NCBI GenBank assembly: GCA_963813315.1
Contig: CAWEYO010000024.1
Location: 1 to 64,000 of the forward strand
Length of the DNA: 64,000 nt
Source of the DNA: CAWEYO01 sp963813315
Lineage (GTDB): Bacteria > Pseudomonadota > Alphaproteobacteria > Rhizobiales > Rhizobiaceae
Direction: 5' to 3'
Shown one piece after another: positions 27,047 to 35,585 of the stretch (position 1 is its first letter; each line of letters starts with the position of its first letter). The notes beneath the pieces were generated by a model. That model saw only the letters and a list, made by a program, of their open reading frames with translations. It had not been told where the DNA came from and did not search any database. The translations under genes and the position numbers were made by a program.

Positions 27047-27123
27047 CGAAGAATCAACCTCGGCTCGCGAAAATCTTCATCATGTTAGGAAAAAACGCCG
27101 ACCGCACGACCAAGTTTGTGCTC

Positions 27124-27858
27124 TCAGGCGTGCCGGCCGAGCGCTGAAAACTCTACCGGCCGGGGCTCCGGCACGTCCGGGCAAATGCCCCGCAATGTCT
27201 CTTGCGTCGCTTGGATGTCGGCTGCGATTTCATCGCGCACGCGGGCGAAGTCGCGCTCCTTGACGGCGGCGATGATAGCCTGATGGCGTCCGGACGGTTC
27301 CATCGTGCCCGCCTTCATTGACGGCGCAACATGGGTGGAGAGCCTGCGCATATAAGGACCGAAGCGAAGCCAAAGCGTCTCGATGAGTTGGAACAGCACC
27401 TCGGAACCAGATGCCCGGTAGATCGTGAAATGGAATTGCTGGTTCTTGCTGATCAATTCGTAGATGCTGTCGTTGCGGCCGATCGCCTGCTGGTCCGCGA
27501 CGATCTGCTCCAGCGTCGCGATTTCAGCCGGCGTCAAACGTGGCGCACCCAATTCGGCAGCGAGACCTTCAACCGCAACTCGCGCCCGGCAAAGATCGTC
27601 CAGCCGCGCGCGTGTCACGATCGGTACGCGGGCCGACCCGTTTGGCGCTATCTCCAGGGCGCTCTCGGCCGCCAGCCGTCGCAGCGCCTCGCGAACGGGC
27701 ATGTTGCTGGTGCCGAAAGCCTCGGCCAGCGAGGCGATAGTGAGCGCTTGCCCCGGATCGAAACGCCCGATCATCAGGGCGTGGCGAAGCTGCTGGTATA
27801 CCGTGTCCTGGACGGTGATGCGCGATCCAACGGGCTCAAAGCCCACCCCCATGCTCAT
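27124..27858 (-). CDS. GntR family transcriptional regulator, FCD type
   Basis: The ATG at 27858 follows AGAGGA with suitable spacing. The 244-aa protein has an N-terminal winged helix (DTVYQQLRHALMIGRFDPGQ, TIASLAEAFGTSNMPVREAL and RRLAAESALEI) and a C-terminal all-helical FCD effector domain (ELISKNQQFHFTIYRASGS, H-containing metal or ligand site, GRHQAIIAAVKERDFARVRD). Such regulators usually repress a catabolic or transport operon and release DNA on binding a carboxylate. Matching palindromes sit before its own gene and before the PLP enzyme gene, which suggests autoregulation plus control of the downstream block. Confidence 0.88.
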   Translation of the reverse strand: MSMGVGFEPVGSRITVQDTVYQQLRHALMIGRFDPGQALTIASLAEAFGTSNMPVREALRRLAAESALEIAPNGSARVPIVTRARLDDLCRARVAVEGLAAELGAPRLTPAEIATLEQIVADQQAIGRNDSIYELISKNQQFHFTIYRASGSEVLFQLIETLWLRFGPYMRRLSTHVAPSMKAGTMEPSGRHQAIIAAVKERDFARVRDEIAADIQATQETLRGICPDVPEPRPVEFSALGRHA

Positions 27859-27930
27859 GCTTCCATTCCTCTGAGACATCAACGATCGAAAACGCCTGGC
27901 GCGTTCCGAGGATGTCACTTTCCTTCATGA

Positions 27931-27947
27931 TGATCATCTGATCACAA
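27931..27947. promoter_or_regulatory. Second GntR operator candidate
   Basis: TGATCA-TC-TGATCACAA repeats the core of the 27015 palindrome and lies about 75 bp upstream of the GntR start codon. It fits negative autoregulation. Confidence 0.6.
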
Positions 27948-28000
27948 ATGTCCACACCCTCGTCTCAAACAATCTGGCCTGGCCGGGAGATCGGGGGCAA

Positions 28001-28204
28001 GGTGGCGATTGGCGTGGCCTCGCCGCTGCTCACCCTCCTCCTTGTGGGACCCTTGTGGGGAGGGTCGGTCCGCGATGTCCGGACCTGGATCGGGTCCGAT
28101 GCTTTAGAGCAGCGGAGGCACCAATGGAAACGCTGCTGCGCTATCTGTGTTGGAACATCGGATTTTCCCCGAAGCCGGTTTCCACTTTCAGGCCTGATGC
28201 TCTA
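28001..28204. repeat. Mixed intergenic repeats ending in a TAGAGCATCGG-type element
   Basis: The left part (28001-28070) has GTGGCCTCGCCGCTGC and CCTCCTTGTGG, similar to 48540-48570. The right part (about 28153-28204) is an inverted TAGAGCATC repeat: ACATCGGATTTTCCCCGAAG pairs with CTGATGCTCTA. Its terminal CTA is the complement of the TAG stop of the RidA-like gene. A further TCCGATGCT fragment is at 28097. Confidence 0.7.
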
Positions 28205-28609
28205 GGCCGGAAGCACCGCAGTCGCCTCGATCTCGACCTTGGCGGCGTCTTCCATCAGGGCAACGACCTGCACGACACTCATTGCAGGATAGTGCCTTCC
28301 CATGACGCTTCGGTAGGCTTCGCCCAGCTCCCTGAGCCGGGCAAGATATTCGACCTTGCTGGTTACGAACCAGGTCATCCGGACGATGTGTTCAGGCTGC
28401 CCCCCGGCCACGCGCAGGAGCTCGAGGATGTTCTCCAAAGCCTGGCGGGTCTGCCCGACAAAGTCGTCAACCTCGAAAACCTGGTCCCGGTTCCACCCGA
28501 TCTGGCCGCCAAGAAAAACCATACGGCCTTCGGCAGTGATACCGTTTGCGTACCCCTTTGCCGCCTTCCATCCGGCCGGATGAAGTGCCTGGTTCGCGGG
28601 CTTGGTCAT
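28202..28609 (-). CDS. RidA/YjgF family enamine/imine deaminase
   Basis: The ATG at 28609 follows GGAG at 7 nt; the frame upstream is not conserved. The 135-aa protein has the RidA fold: GITAEGRMVFLGGQIGWNRD, DDFVGQTRQALENILELLRV, AGGQPEHIVRMTWFVTSK and a C-terminal KVEIEATAVLPA. RidA-type proteins hydrolyse reactive enamine/imine intermediates. Here it is the last gene of the kynurenine/2-aminobenzoyl-CoA operon, where the ring-reduction product 2-amino-5-oxocyclohex-1-enecarboxyl-CoA is itself an enamine, so a dedicated deaminase role is plausible. Its usual Arg at the active site is not securely placed. The stop codon TAG belongs to a repeat. Confidence 0.88.
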   Translation of the reverse strand: MTKPANQALHPAGWKAAKGYANGITAEGRMVFLGGQIGWNRDQVFEVDDFVGQTRQALENILELLRVAGGQPEHIVRMTWFVTSKVEYLARLRELGEAYRSVMGRHYPAMSVVQVVALMEDAAKVEIEATAVLPA

Positions 28610-28693
28610 GAATTTCTCCAATAGTGAATGCGGAATGGCCGCAGCCTCATCAGTAAGATTTGACTTACGGTTCAAGCGAGATGTCGAAACGCG

Positions 28694-29527
28694 TCACAGC
28701 TCAGTGCGCAGTTTCCAAAGCTCCGGGAAGAGTTCCACCTCGAGCATTTTTCGCAGATATGACACGCCTGCGGTGCCGCCCGTGCCGCGCTTGAGGCCGA
28801 TGATGCGCTCGACCGTAGTCACATGGTTGAAGCGCCAGCGACGGAAATAGTCTTCGAAGTCGACCAGTTTTTCCGCCAGTTCGTAAAGCGCCCAGCGCTC
28901 TCCCGGCGTTTCATAGATCTGCTTCCAGGCCAGGAGCACTTCCGCGTTTGGCTGGCGGCTTTGGCGCCAATTCGTTCGCCTTGCGTCTTGGCCGATATCA
29001 TACCCTTCGCGCGCGAGCAGCAGCAGCGCTTCGTCATAGAGGCTCGGCTCGGCAAGTATTCCTTCGAGCTCGGCGACGATCTCGCCGCGATGCTCGTGCG
29101 GTTTCAGCATGGCCTCGTTGCGGTTGCCGGCCAGGAATTCGATCGCGCGATATTGCCATGACTGGAACCCGGAGGTCTGGCCAAGCGAATCGCGGAACTC
29201 GGTGTATTCGCTGGGGGTCATGGTCCGCAGCACGTCCCAGGCGCTGTTCAACTGTTCGAAGATGCGCGCGACACGGGTCAGCATCTTGAACGCAGGCTGC
29301 AGGCGGTTCTCGCGAATGGCCTGCTTTGCCGAACGGATTTCGTGGATGGCGAGCTTCATCCAGAGTTCGGAAGTTTGGTGCTGAATGATAAAGAGCAATT
29401 CGTCATGCGCATCGGAGAGAGGCGACTGGGCATCGAGAACCCTTTCGAGGCGAAGGTAGTCCCCATAGGACATCTTGCTGCGGAAATCGGTCTCGGCTCC
29501 GGTAGCCTCCGGGTGGACGGGTTTCAT
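28694..29527 (-). CDS. kynA: Tryptophan 2,3-dioxygenase
   Basis: KynA opens the indole ring of L-tryptophan with O2 to give N-formylkynurenine. The 277-aa, heme-dependent enzyme shows MSYGDYLRLERVLDAQSPLS, the substrate-binding FIIQHQTSELWMKL and the region with the proximal heme His, FRRWRFNHVTTVERIIGLKR, then GTGGTAGVSYLRKMLE. Length and motif order are standard. The ATG overlaps the kynU stop by one base (TAATG), so translation is coupled. It is the eighth gene of the nine-gene operon. Confidence 0.96.
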   Translation of the reverse strand: MKPVHPEATGAETDFRSKMSYGDYLRLERVLDAQSPLSDAHDELLFIIQHQTSELWMKLAIHEIRSAKQAIRENRLQPAFKMLTRVARIFEQLNSAWDVLRTMTPSEYTEFRDSLGQTSGFQSWQYRAIEFLAGNRNEAMLKPHEHRGEIVAELEGILAEPSLYDEALLLLAREGYDIGQDARRTNWRQSRQPNAEVLLAWKQIYETPGERWALYELAEKLVDFEDYFRRWRFNHVTTVERIIGLKRGTGGTAGVSYLRKMLEVELFPELWKLRTEL

Positions 29528-30723
29528 TATGTAACCTTCGCTCTCTTGCGGAATTCAGGCCGCTCCCAGTGTCTCTCGCCCATCACCGTTTCGATCCTGC
29601 TTGCCGCGGTAAGCACATCCTCGAGGCTTATGTAGAGCGGTGTGAAACCGAAGCGCATGATGTCCGGAGCGCGGAAGTCCCCGACCACGCCGTTGGCGAT
29701 GCAGGCCTGCATTGCCGCATAGCCCTCGGCAAACCGGAACGAAACCTGCGATCCGCGCTTTTCGGGATCGCGCGGACTGGCGAGTTCGAGCATCGGGCAG
29801 CGCCCTTCGATCTCGGCGATGAACCGCTCCGTGAGTTCGATGGACCGCTCGCGAACGGCTGCCATGTCGATGCCTTCCCAGGCGCCAAGCGCCGCATCGA
29901 GCGCCGCCATGGAAAGAATGGGGGGGGTGCCGACCCGCATGCGCTGGATACCCACGCCGGGCCGATACACCGGGTCAAAGACGAACGGCGCCTCATGCCC
30001 CATCCAGCCAGCAAGTGCAGGGTCGACGGTATTGCCGATTTCGGGCTTCACATAGATGAATGCCGGGGCGCCGGGGCCGCCATTCAGGTATTTGTAGCCG
30101 CAGCCCACAGCAAAATCCGCGTTCGCGGCCGTGAGGTCGACGGGGAACGCCCCCGCCGAATGGGCGAGGTCCCAAATCGTCACCACGCCGTCCCGGTGCG
30201 CCCGCGCCGTGAGCCCTTTCATGTCGTGCAGCCGTCCGGTCTTGTAGTCCACTTCGGTCAACATCAGCACGGCGATACTCTCGTCGATCGCGTCCGCCAC
30301 GGCTTCGGGCTCGACAATACGCAGTTCATGTCCTTTGCCCAGTGTCCGGATCGCCACTTGCGCGACGTAGAGATCGGTCGGAAAATTTCCGCTGTCCGAA
30401 AGCACCACCTTGCGGTCTCCGGCAAGCGAGAGGGCGCCGGTCAGGGCCTTGTAAAGGTTGACCGACGTCGAGTCGCCGGCGACGACCGACCCTTCCGGCG
30501 CGCCGATCAGCTTCGCGATGCGATTGCCGGCACTGAGCGGCAGGTCGATCCAGCCGGATTCGTTCCAGCCGCGTATGAGTTTTTCGCCCCATTCCCTGTC
30601 GATTTCCCGCGCCAATCGTTCGCGCGCCGCTTTCGGCAGCGGCCCGAGCGAGTTGCCGTCAAGGTAGATGATACCCGGCGGCAGCTCGAACAGGTGCCTC
30701 GTGCGCTGGAAAACGTCGCTCAT
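29527..30723 (-). CDS. kynU: Kynureninase
   Basis: Kynureninase cleaves kynurenine to anthranilate and alanine. The ATG at 30723 overlaps the ligase stop (ATGA). The 398-aa PLP enzyme has FELPPGIIYLDGNSLGPLPK, DSTSVNLYKAL, TEVDYKTGRLHDMKGLTARA, IWDLAHSAGAFPVDL and the PLP-lysine motif AVGCGYKYLNGGPGAPAF. These are classical KynU motifs. Its product, anthranilate, is the substrate of the CoA ligase encoded just upstream, which shows why the genes are coupled. Confidence 0.96.
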   Translation of the reverse strand: MSDVFQRTRHLFELPPGIIYLDGNSLGPLPKAARERLAREIDREWGEKLIRGWNESGWIDLPLSAGNRIAKLIGAPEGSVVAGDSTSVNLYKALTGALSLAGDRKVVLSDSGNFPTDLYVAQVAIRTLGKGHELRIVEPEAVADAIDESIAVLMLTEVDYKTGRLHDMKGLTARAHRDGVVTIWDLAHSAGAFPVDLTAANADFAVGCGYKYLNGGPGAPAFIYVKPEIGNTVDPALAGWMGHEAPFVFDPVYRPGVGIQRMRVGTPPILSMAALDAALGAWEGIDMAAVRERSIELTERFIAEIEGRCPMLELASPRDPEKRGSQVSFRFAEGYAAMQACIANGVVGDFRAPDIMRFGFTPLYISLEDVLTAASRIETVMGERHWERPEFRKRAKVT

Positions 30724-32345
30724 TGCTCGCTCTCTTCCCGTAGACGGAAACGTTGTATCTTGCCGGTCTGGGTCTTCGGCAGGGTGCCGACGAACTTCAC
30801 CGACCTGGGATATTTGTAGGGCGCAATCGTCGCCTTCACGTGGTCCTGAAGGCGCCTCCTTGTGTGCTCGTCCGCCGCCACGCCTTCCGCCAGAACAATA
30901 TGCGCCTCCACGATCTGCCCCCGCGCGGCGTCGGCGACACCAACCACCGCGCATTCGCTCACGTCGGAGTGAGACAGAAGTGCTGCCTCGACCTCCGGGC
31001 CGGCAATGTTGTAACCGGCCGAGATGATCATGTCATCCGAACGCGCGCCGAAGTGGAAGCGGCCGGTCTCGTCCTTGACGAAGGAGTCGCCGGTCAGGTT
31101 CCATCCGTCGCGAACGTAGTTCCGCTGCCGCTCGTCCGCGAGATAGCGGCAGCCCGTCGGACCGCGCACGGCAAGTCTGCCAATGGTGCCGCAAGGCACC
31201 TCGCGCATCTCGTGGTCGACGATGATGGCCTGATAGCCGGCCACGGGGCGACCGGTGCTTGCCGGCGCCATATCGCCCAGCCGGTTCGAGATGAAGATGT
31301 GCAGCATCTCCGTGGCCCCAATACCATCGAGGATCGGCTTGCCGGTTCTCTTCGTCCAGTCTTCGAAGACGGGCGCAGGCAGCGTTTCGCCTGCCGAAAC
31401 CGCTATGCGCAGCGAGGAGAGGTCCGCGCCCTCGTCCATCGCCTCCAACATGGCGCGATACGCCGTTGGAGCCGTAAAGCTGATTGTGGCCCGGTAGGTC
31501 TCGATGATCTCGACCATGTTCGGAGGAGAAGCGTTCTCAAGCAGCGTCGCAGCGGCGCCAAAGCGGAGCGGGAAGATTGCAAGCCCGCCAAGGCCGAAAG
31601 TGAAGGCAAGCGGCGGCGAGCCTACGAATACATCGTTGGGCCGCACGTCCAGAACTTCCTTGGCATAGCCATCGGCGACGATAAGGAGGTCGCGATGAAA
31701 GTGCATGGTCGCTTTCGGCACTCCGGTCGTTCCGGATGTGAAGCCCAGCAAGGCGACGTCATCGCGCCCGGTCATGATCGCCTCGAAGTGCGCCGGCTTG
31801 TCTATCGCGGCGCGGTCGAGTTCGGCATCGTGATTGGCGGTTCCGTCGAATCCGATCACCCGCTTCAGAAACCTGCTCTCCTTTGCGCATGCGACAAGCT
31901 CGTCCTTGATCCGCGTATCGCAGAGCGCAAGGCCGATTTCTGCCTTGTCGACGATCTTGGCAAGTTCGCCCGCCCGCAACATGGGCATGGTGTTGACCAC
32001 CACCGCACCCGCCTTGGTGGCGGCGAGCCAGCAGGCGACCATGGCGGGATTGTTGGCGGAACGGATCAGCACCCGGTTGCCCGGCCTAACCCCGTAATTT
32101 TCGACCAGCGCGTGCGCCAGCCGGTTCGTCCAGTCGGACAGTTCCTTGTATGTGCGCCGCCGCCCATTGCCGATGAGCGCCGTGTTGCCGCCGAAGCCGC
32201 GCTCCACCATGCGGTCGGTCAGTTCCACCGCGGCGTTCAGATACTCGGGGTAGTCGAAGCCCTCGAGCACGAATTCCGGCCACTCTTCGATGGGCGGAAG
32301 ATTGTCGCGCGTAAATGTGTCTACATGCGCCGTAGGACCCAGCAT
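30720..32345 (-). CDS. 2-aminobenzoate (anthranilate)-CoA ligase
   Basis: The 541-aa protein is an acyl-adenylate-forming enzyme with the AMP-binding motif LLGFTSGTTGVPKATMHFHR, LDGIGATEMLHIFISNRLGD, and the catalytic C-terminal Lys in PKTQTGKIQRFRL. It belongs to the benzoate-CoA ligase-like group (YADERQ..Y..DGWN..GD region: DGWNLTGDSFVKDETGRFHF). Context gives the substrate: kynureninase before and a 2-aminobenzoyl-CoA monooxygenase/reductase later in the operon. The Azoarcus evansii counterpart is called abmG. It would make 2-aminobenzoyl-CoA from anthranilate, ATP and CoA. Confidence 0.88.
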   Translation of the reverse strand: MLGPTAHVDTFTRDNLPPIEEWPEFVLEGFDYPEYLNAAVELTDRMVERGFGGNTALIGNGRRRTYKELSDWTNRLAHALVENYGVRPGNRVLIRSANNPAMVACWLAATKAGAVVVNTMPMLRAGELAKIVDKAEIGLALCDTRIKDELVACAKESRFLKRVIGFDGTANHDAELDRAAIDKPAHFEAIMTGRDDVALLGFTSGTTGVPKATMHFHRDLLIVADGYAKEVLDVRPNDVFVGSPPLAFTFGLGGLAIFPLRFGAAATLLENASPPNMVEIIETYRATISFTAPTAYRAMLEAMDEGADLSSLRIAVSAGETLPAPVFEDWTKRTGKPILDGIGATEMLHIFISNRLGDMAPASTGRPVAGYQAIIVDHEMREVPCGTIGRLAVRGPTGCRYLADERQRNYVRDGWNLTGDSFVKDETGRFHFGARSDDMIISAGYNIAGPEVEAALLSHSDVSECAVVGVADAARGQIVEAHIVLAEGVAADEHTRRRLQDHVKATIAPYKYPRSVKFVGTLPKTQTGKIQRFRLREESEQ

Positions 32346-32347
32346 TC

Positions 32348-33493
32348 TTACCCTCCCGCCATGACCTGGCGTGCGATTACAACCTTTTGGACGTCGGACG
32401 CGCCCTCGTAGATCCTGAGCGCGCGAATTTCACGATAAAGTCTCTCGACGACATGGCCGCGCCGCACGCCGTCGCCGCCGTGCAATTGAACCGCCTTGTC
32501 GATGACGGCCTGCGCTCGGTCGGTCGCATGGAGTTTGGCCATGGCCGCCTCACGGGTAACGCGCGCCGCGCCCATGTCCTTGGCCCAAGCGGCGCGATAG
32601 ACGAGAAGTGCCGCCGCATCGACGTCGAGCGCCATGTCGGCGATATGGCCCTGAACCATCTGCAGGTTGAACATCGGCGCGCCGAACAGGTCGCGGAGCG
32701 ACACGCGGTTGATACTCTCGTCGAGCGCCCGCCGCGCGAAGCCGAGCGCGGCCGCCCCGACCGAGGCGCGGAAGACATCGAGCACCGACATGGCGATTTT
32801 GAAGCCCTCGCCGGCGGTGCCGATCAGGGCGGATGCCGGCACGCGGCAGTCCGTGAACGCCAGCCGCGCCAGCGGATGGGGCGCAATCACCTCAAGACGT
32901 TCGGCAACCGAAAGGCCCGGCGTCTCCGCGGGGACCAGGAATGCGGAGATGCCCTTGGCGCCGGGCGCTTCGCCGGTGCGGGCGAACACGACATAGAGGT
33001 CGGCGATGCCGCCGTTGGAAATCCACGTCTTCTCGCCATTCAGCACGTAATCGCCGCCATCGAGACGGGCTGTCATTTCCATGTTTGCCACATCGGAACC
33101 GGATCGGGGCTCGGACAAGGCAAAGGCCGAGATCGCGTTGCCGGACCGCGTTTTCTCCAGCCACTTCTTCTGCTCGGCGTCGCCAAACAGGCTGATTGCG
33201 CCCGTACCGAGGCCCTGCATGGCGAAAGCGAAGTCGGCAAGCCCGTCGTGCCGCGCCAGCGTCTCGCGCGTTATGCAGAGGGCGCGCACGTCAAGCGGTG
33301 CCGGCGCTTCCGGGTCGACGGCTGTCGGCTTGAGCCAGCCGTCGTGACCAAGCGCAGCGACAAGGGCGCGGCAGGCGGCATCGACGTCCTCATGCGCCAC
33401 AGGCAGGTTCGCTGAACACCAAGTTTCGAGCCGCTCCGCAAGTTGGCGATGACGGTCCTCGAAAAAGGGCCATTTGAGAAAAGTCAAGTCCAT
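32348..33493 (-). CDS. Acyl-CoA dehydrogenase
   Basis: This 381-aa flavoprotein has FALSEPRSGSDVANMEMTAR, YVLNGEKTWISNGGIADLYV, and the C-terminal IRALRIYEGASDVQKVVIAR, all acyl-CoA dehydrogenase signatures; the Glu of YEGASD is near the catalytic base region. I use the ATG at 33493, two bases after the hydratase stop. In this operon it should oxidise a ring-derived CoA thioester formed after 2-aminobenzoyl-CoA hydroxylation/reduction. Such a gene also occurs in the Azoarcus evansii cluster. The exact step is not established. Confidence 0.88.
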   Translation of the reverse strand: MDLTFLKWPFFEDRHRQLAERLETWCSANLPVAHEDVDAACRALVAALGHDGWLKPTAVDPEAPAPLDVRALCITRETLARHDGLADFAFAMQGLGTGAISLFGDAEQKKWLEKTRSGNAISAFALSEPRSGSDVANMEMTARLDGGDYVLNGEKTWISNGGIADLYVVFARTGEAPGAKGISAFLVPAETPGLSVAERLEVIAPHPLARLAFTDCRVPASALIGTAGEGFKIAMSVLDVFRASVGAAALGFARRALDESINRVSLRDLFGAPMFNLQMVQGHIADMALDVDAAALLVYRAAWAKDMGAARVTREAAMAKLHATDRAQAVIDKAVQLHGGDGVRRGHVVERLYREIRALRIYEGASDVQKVVIARQVMAGG

Positions 33494-33495
33494 GG

Positions 33496-34308
33496 TCAAT
33501 TGCCCTCGAAGATCGGCTTTTCCCTGCCGGCAAAGGCGCGGTATGCACGCGCGAAATCGGCGGTCTGCATGCAGATCGCCTGCGCCTGTGCCTCGGCTTC
33601 GATAGCCTGGTCAAGGCCCATCGACCATTCCTGGTTGAGCTGTGTCTTGGTAATGCCGTGCGCGAATGTCGGCCCTGAGACGATACGTCCGGCAAGGTCG
33701 AGCGCCTCCGCCTCCAAGGCTTCCGCAGGCGCGAGCCGGTTGTAAAAACCCCACCGTTCACCCTCGTCCGCCGTCATGGTGCGGCCGGTGTAGAGGAGCT
33801 CGGCCGCGCGGCCCTGGCCGATGATGCGAGGCAGGATCGCGCAGGCGCCCATATCGCAGCCGGCGAGGCCGACGCGCGTGAAGAGGAATGCCGTTTTCGC
33901 TTCAGGTGTCGCGATGCGGATGTCGGACGCCATCGCGATGATCGCGCCCGCACCCACCGCCACGCCGTCCACCGCCGAGATGACCGGCTTGCCGCAGTTG
34001 AGAATCGCCTTCACCAGGTCGCCTGTCATGCGGGTGAAGGCGAGCAGACCCTTCATGTCCATGTCGACCAACGGGCCGATGATTTCGTGCACATCGCCGC
34101 CCGAGCAAAAATTGCCGCCGTTCGGCAGGAAGACGACAGCGTCGACATCGTCGGCGTAGACCAGGGCGCGGAACGTGTCACGCAGTTCGGCATAGGACTC
34201 GAAAGTCAGCGGGTTCTTGCGCTCCGGCCGGTCGAGCCGGACGCGCGCGATCCTCTTGTCGACATGCCAGAGGAAATGCTCCGGCTTCAGGTCGGTCATG
34301 GTGCTCAC
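33496..34308 (-). CDS. Enoyl-CoA hydratase/isomerase family protein
   Basis: GGGAGG lies 7 nt before a GTG at 34308 whose last bases overlap the marR stop (GTGA), so I prefer it to the ATG at 34299. The 270-aa crotonase fold shows IARVRLDRPERKNPLTFESY, VVFLPNGGNFCSGGDVHEII and VDGVAVGAGAIIAMASDIRI, with the oxyanion-hole glycines. It should hydrate, or possibly open, the alicyclic CoA intermediate in the 2-aminobenzoyl-CoA pathway. It is translationally coupled to both neighbours. Confidence 0.9.
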   Translation of the reverse strand: MSTMTDLKPEHFLWHVDKRIARVRLDRPERKNPLTFESYAELRDTFRALVYADDVDAVVFLPNGGNFCSGGDVHEIIGPLVDMDMKGLLAFTRMTGDLVKAILNCGKPVISAVDGVAVGAGAIIAMASDIRIATPEAKTAFLFTRVGLAGCDMGACAILPRIIGQGRAAELLYTGRTMTADEGERWGFYNRLAPAEALEAEALDLAGRIVSGPTFAHGITKTQLNQEWSMGLDQAIEAEAQAQAICMQTADFARAYRAFAGREKPIFEGN

Positions 34309-34781
34309 GGTTCGGCCTCCCAATTGCTGCGGAACGACTTCAGCATGGAGGCGAGCCGCCGGGCATCATCCTCGCTGACGCCGCCAAGGACTTCACCGAT
34401 CCAGGCCTCATGCAGGCTTGCCATCTGGCGGAACGCCGCCTCGCCGGCTTCGGTCAGGCGAACGATGGAGGTGCGGCGGTCACCCTCGCGCTTGCCGCGA
34501 GCGACGAACCCATCGGTGACCAATCGGTCGACGATCCCGGTGACATTTCCGTTGGATACCAGCAGGAAGCGCGACAGGTCGCTCATAAGCATGCCTTCAG
34601 GCGTGCGAAAAAGCGCGGCCATGACATCGAAGCGCGGCAAGGTGGTGTTGAATTCCGCCTTCAGCCGCTCGCGAAGCTCGCTCTCGATCGTCCGCGAGGC
34701 GCGCAACAGCCTGATCCAAAGCCGCAGGCGCTCCTTGCTGCCGTTGCCGGTCGCGGCGGGGGACAGCGGCGCGCTCACCAT
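34305..34781 (-). CDS. MarR family transcriptional regulator
   Basis: The 158-aa winged-helix protein contains TLPRFDVMAALFRTPEGMLM, SDLSRFLLVSNGNVTGIVDR and the wing KREGDRRTSIVRLTEAGEAA. It is embedded in the operon, overlapping the SDR gene before it and the hydratase after it. MarR proteins that control aryl-CoA pathways (BadR, CouR) respond to CoA thioesters, so 2-aminobenzoyl-CoA or a relative is a reasonable inducer; this is inference. Two overlapping palindromes at 37931-37960 in the divergent promoter region are the likely binding sites. Confidence 0.9.
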   Translation of the reverse strand: MVSAPLSPAATGNGSKERLRLWIRLLRASRTIESELRERLKAEFNTTLPRFDVMAALFRTPEGMLMSDLSRFLLVSNGNVTGIVDRLVTDGFVARGKREGDRRTSIVRLTEAGEAAFRQMASLHEAWIGEVLGGVSEDDARRLASMLKSFRSNWEAEP

Positions 34782-35533
34782 GTCTCGCCCCCCGAAACCG
34801 AGAGGGCCTGGCCGGTGATCGACGCCGCGGCGTCGCTGCAGAGCCAGAGCACTGTCGCGGCAATTTCCTCCGGCTGCACGAAACGCCCCTGCGGGTTTGC
34901 ACTGACCAGGCTCGCACGCGCTTCATTTGTGCTGCGCCCCGTCTTTCCGGCGATCCTCTGGACGGATTTTTCGAGCAGTCCGGTTTCCGTGAAGCCGGGA
35001 CAGACAGCATTGACGGTCACGCCCGACTTTGCCGTTTCGACGGCAAGCGCGCGCATGAGCCCGACAACGCCATGCTTGGCCGCAACGTAGGGCGCCACAT
35101 AAGGATAGCCCTTCAGGCCAGCGGTGGAGGCGATGAAGACGATCCGGCCTTCCTCGCGCTCCAGCATGCCCGGCAGGGCGGGCTTCACGGAAAGAAAAGC
35201 GCCGGTAAGATTGACCGCAAGCGTCTCCTGCCAGTCGGCGAGCGATGTCCTGTGGGCCGGGGCGCTGCCCGCCATGCCGGCATTGGCGACGACTATATCG
35301 AAGGGGCCTCGCGCCGCTTCGGCGTTCTCGTAGAGCTCGGCAATCGAGCGTTCGTCCGTGACATCCGCCGTGAGCGCCAGGATTCTGTCGCTCGCCACCG
35401 CGACCGCGTCGAGTGGGGCCTGCCGCCGCCCGCAAATGGTGACATCCACGCCCGCGCCGGCTAGGGCAACCGCGATCGCCTTGCCAACGCCCGTCCCGCC
35501 TCCCGTTACCAGAGCGTGCCTGCCGGGGATCAT
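34775..35533 (-). CDS. Short-chain dehydrogenase (3-hydroxyacyl-CoA dehydrogenase-type)
   Basis: The 252-aa protein has the NAD(P) motif VTGGGTGVGKAIAVALAGAG, the NAG motif IVVANAGMAG, the catalytic Ser region IVFIASTAG and YVAAKHGVVG with the Tyr-Lys pair. It ends with the typical ITGQALSVSGGETW. In this operon it is the best candidate to oxidise the hydroxylated alicyclic CoA ester, as the beta-hydroxyacyl-CoA dehydrogenase does in Azoarcus evansii. It overlaps marR by 7 bp and follows the monooxygenase gene by 52 bp. Confidence 0.9.
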   Translation of the reverse strand: MIPGRHALVTGGGTGVGKAIAVALAGAGVDVTICGRRQAPLDAVAVASDRILALTADVTDERSIAELYENAEAARGPFDIVVANAGMAGSAPAHRTSLADWQETLAVNLTGAFLSVKPALPGMLEREEGRIVFIASTAGLKGYPYVAPYVAAKHGVVGLMRALAVETAKSGVTVNAVCPGFTETGLLEKSVQRIAGKTGRSTNEARASLVSANPQGRFVQPEEIAATVLWLCSDAAASITGQALSVSGGETW

Positions 35534-35585
35534 CGGGATGCGCCTTGCCGCCTGGTGAGCCTTTGTGTCGGGTGCGCCACCATGC

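Noticed and set aside
30753..32411. 552-codon plus-strand open frame opposite the CoA ligase
   Set aside because: The minus-strand ligase has all family motifs; the plus frame is composition-driven and motif-free.
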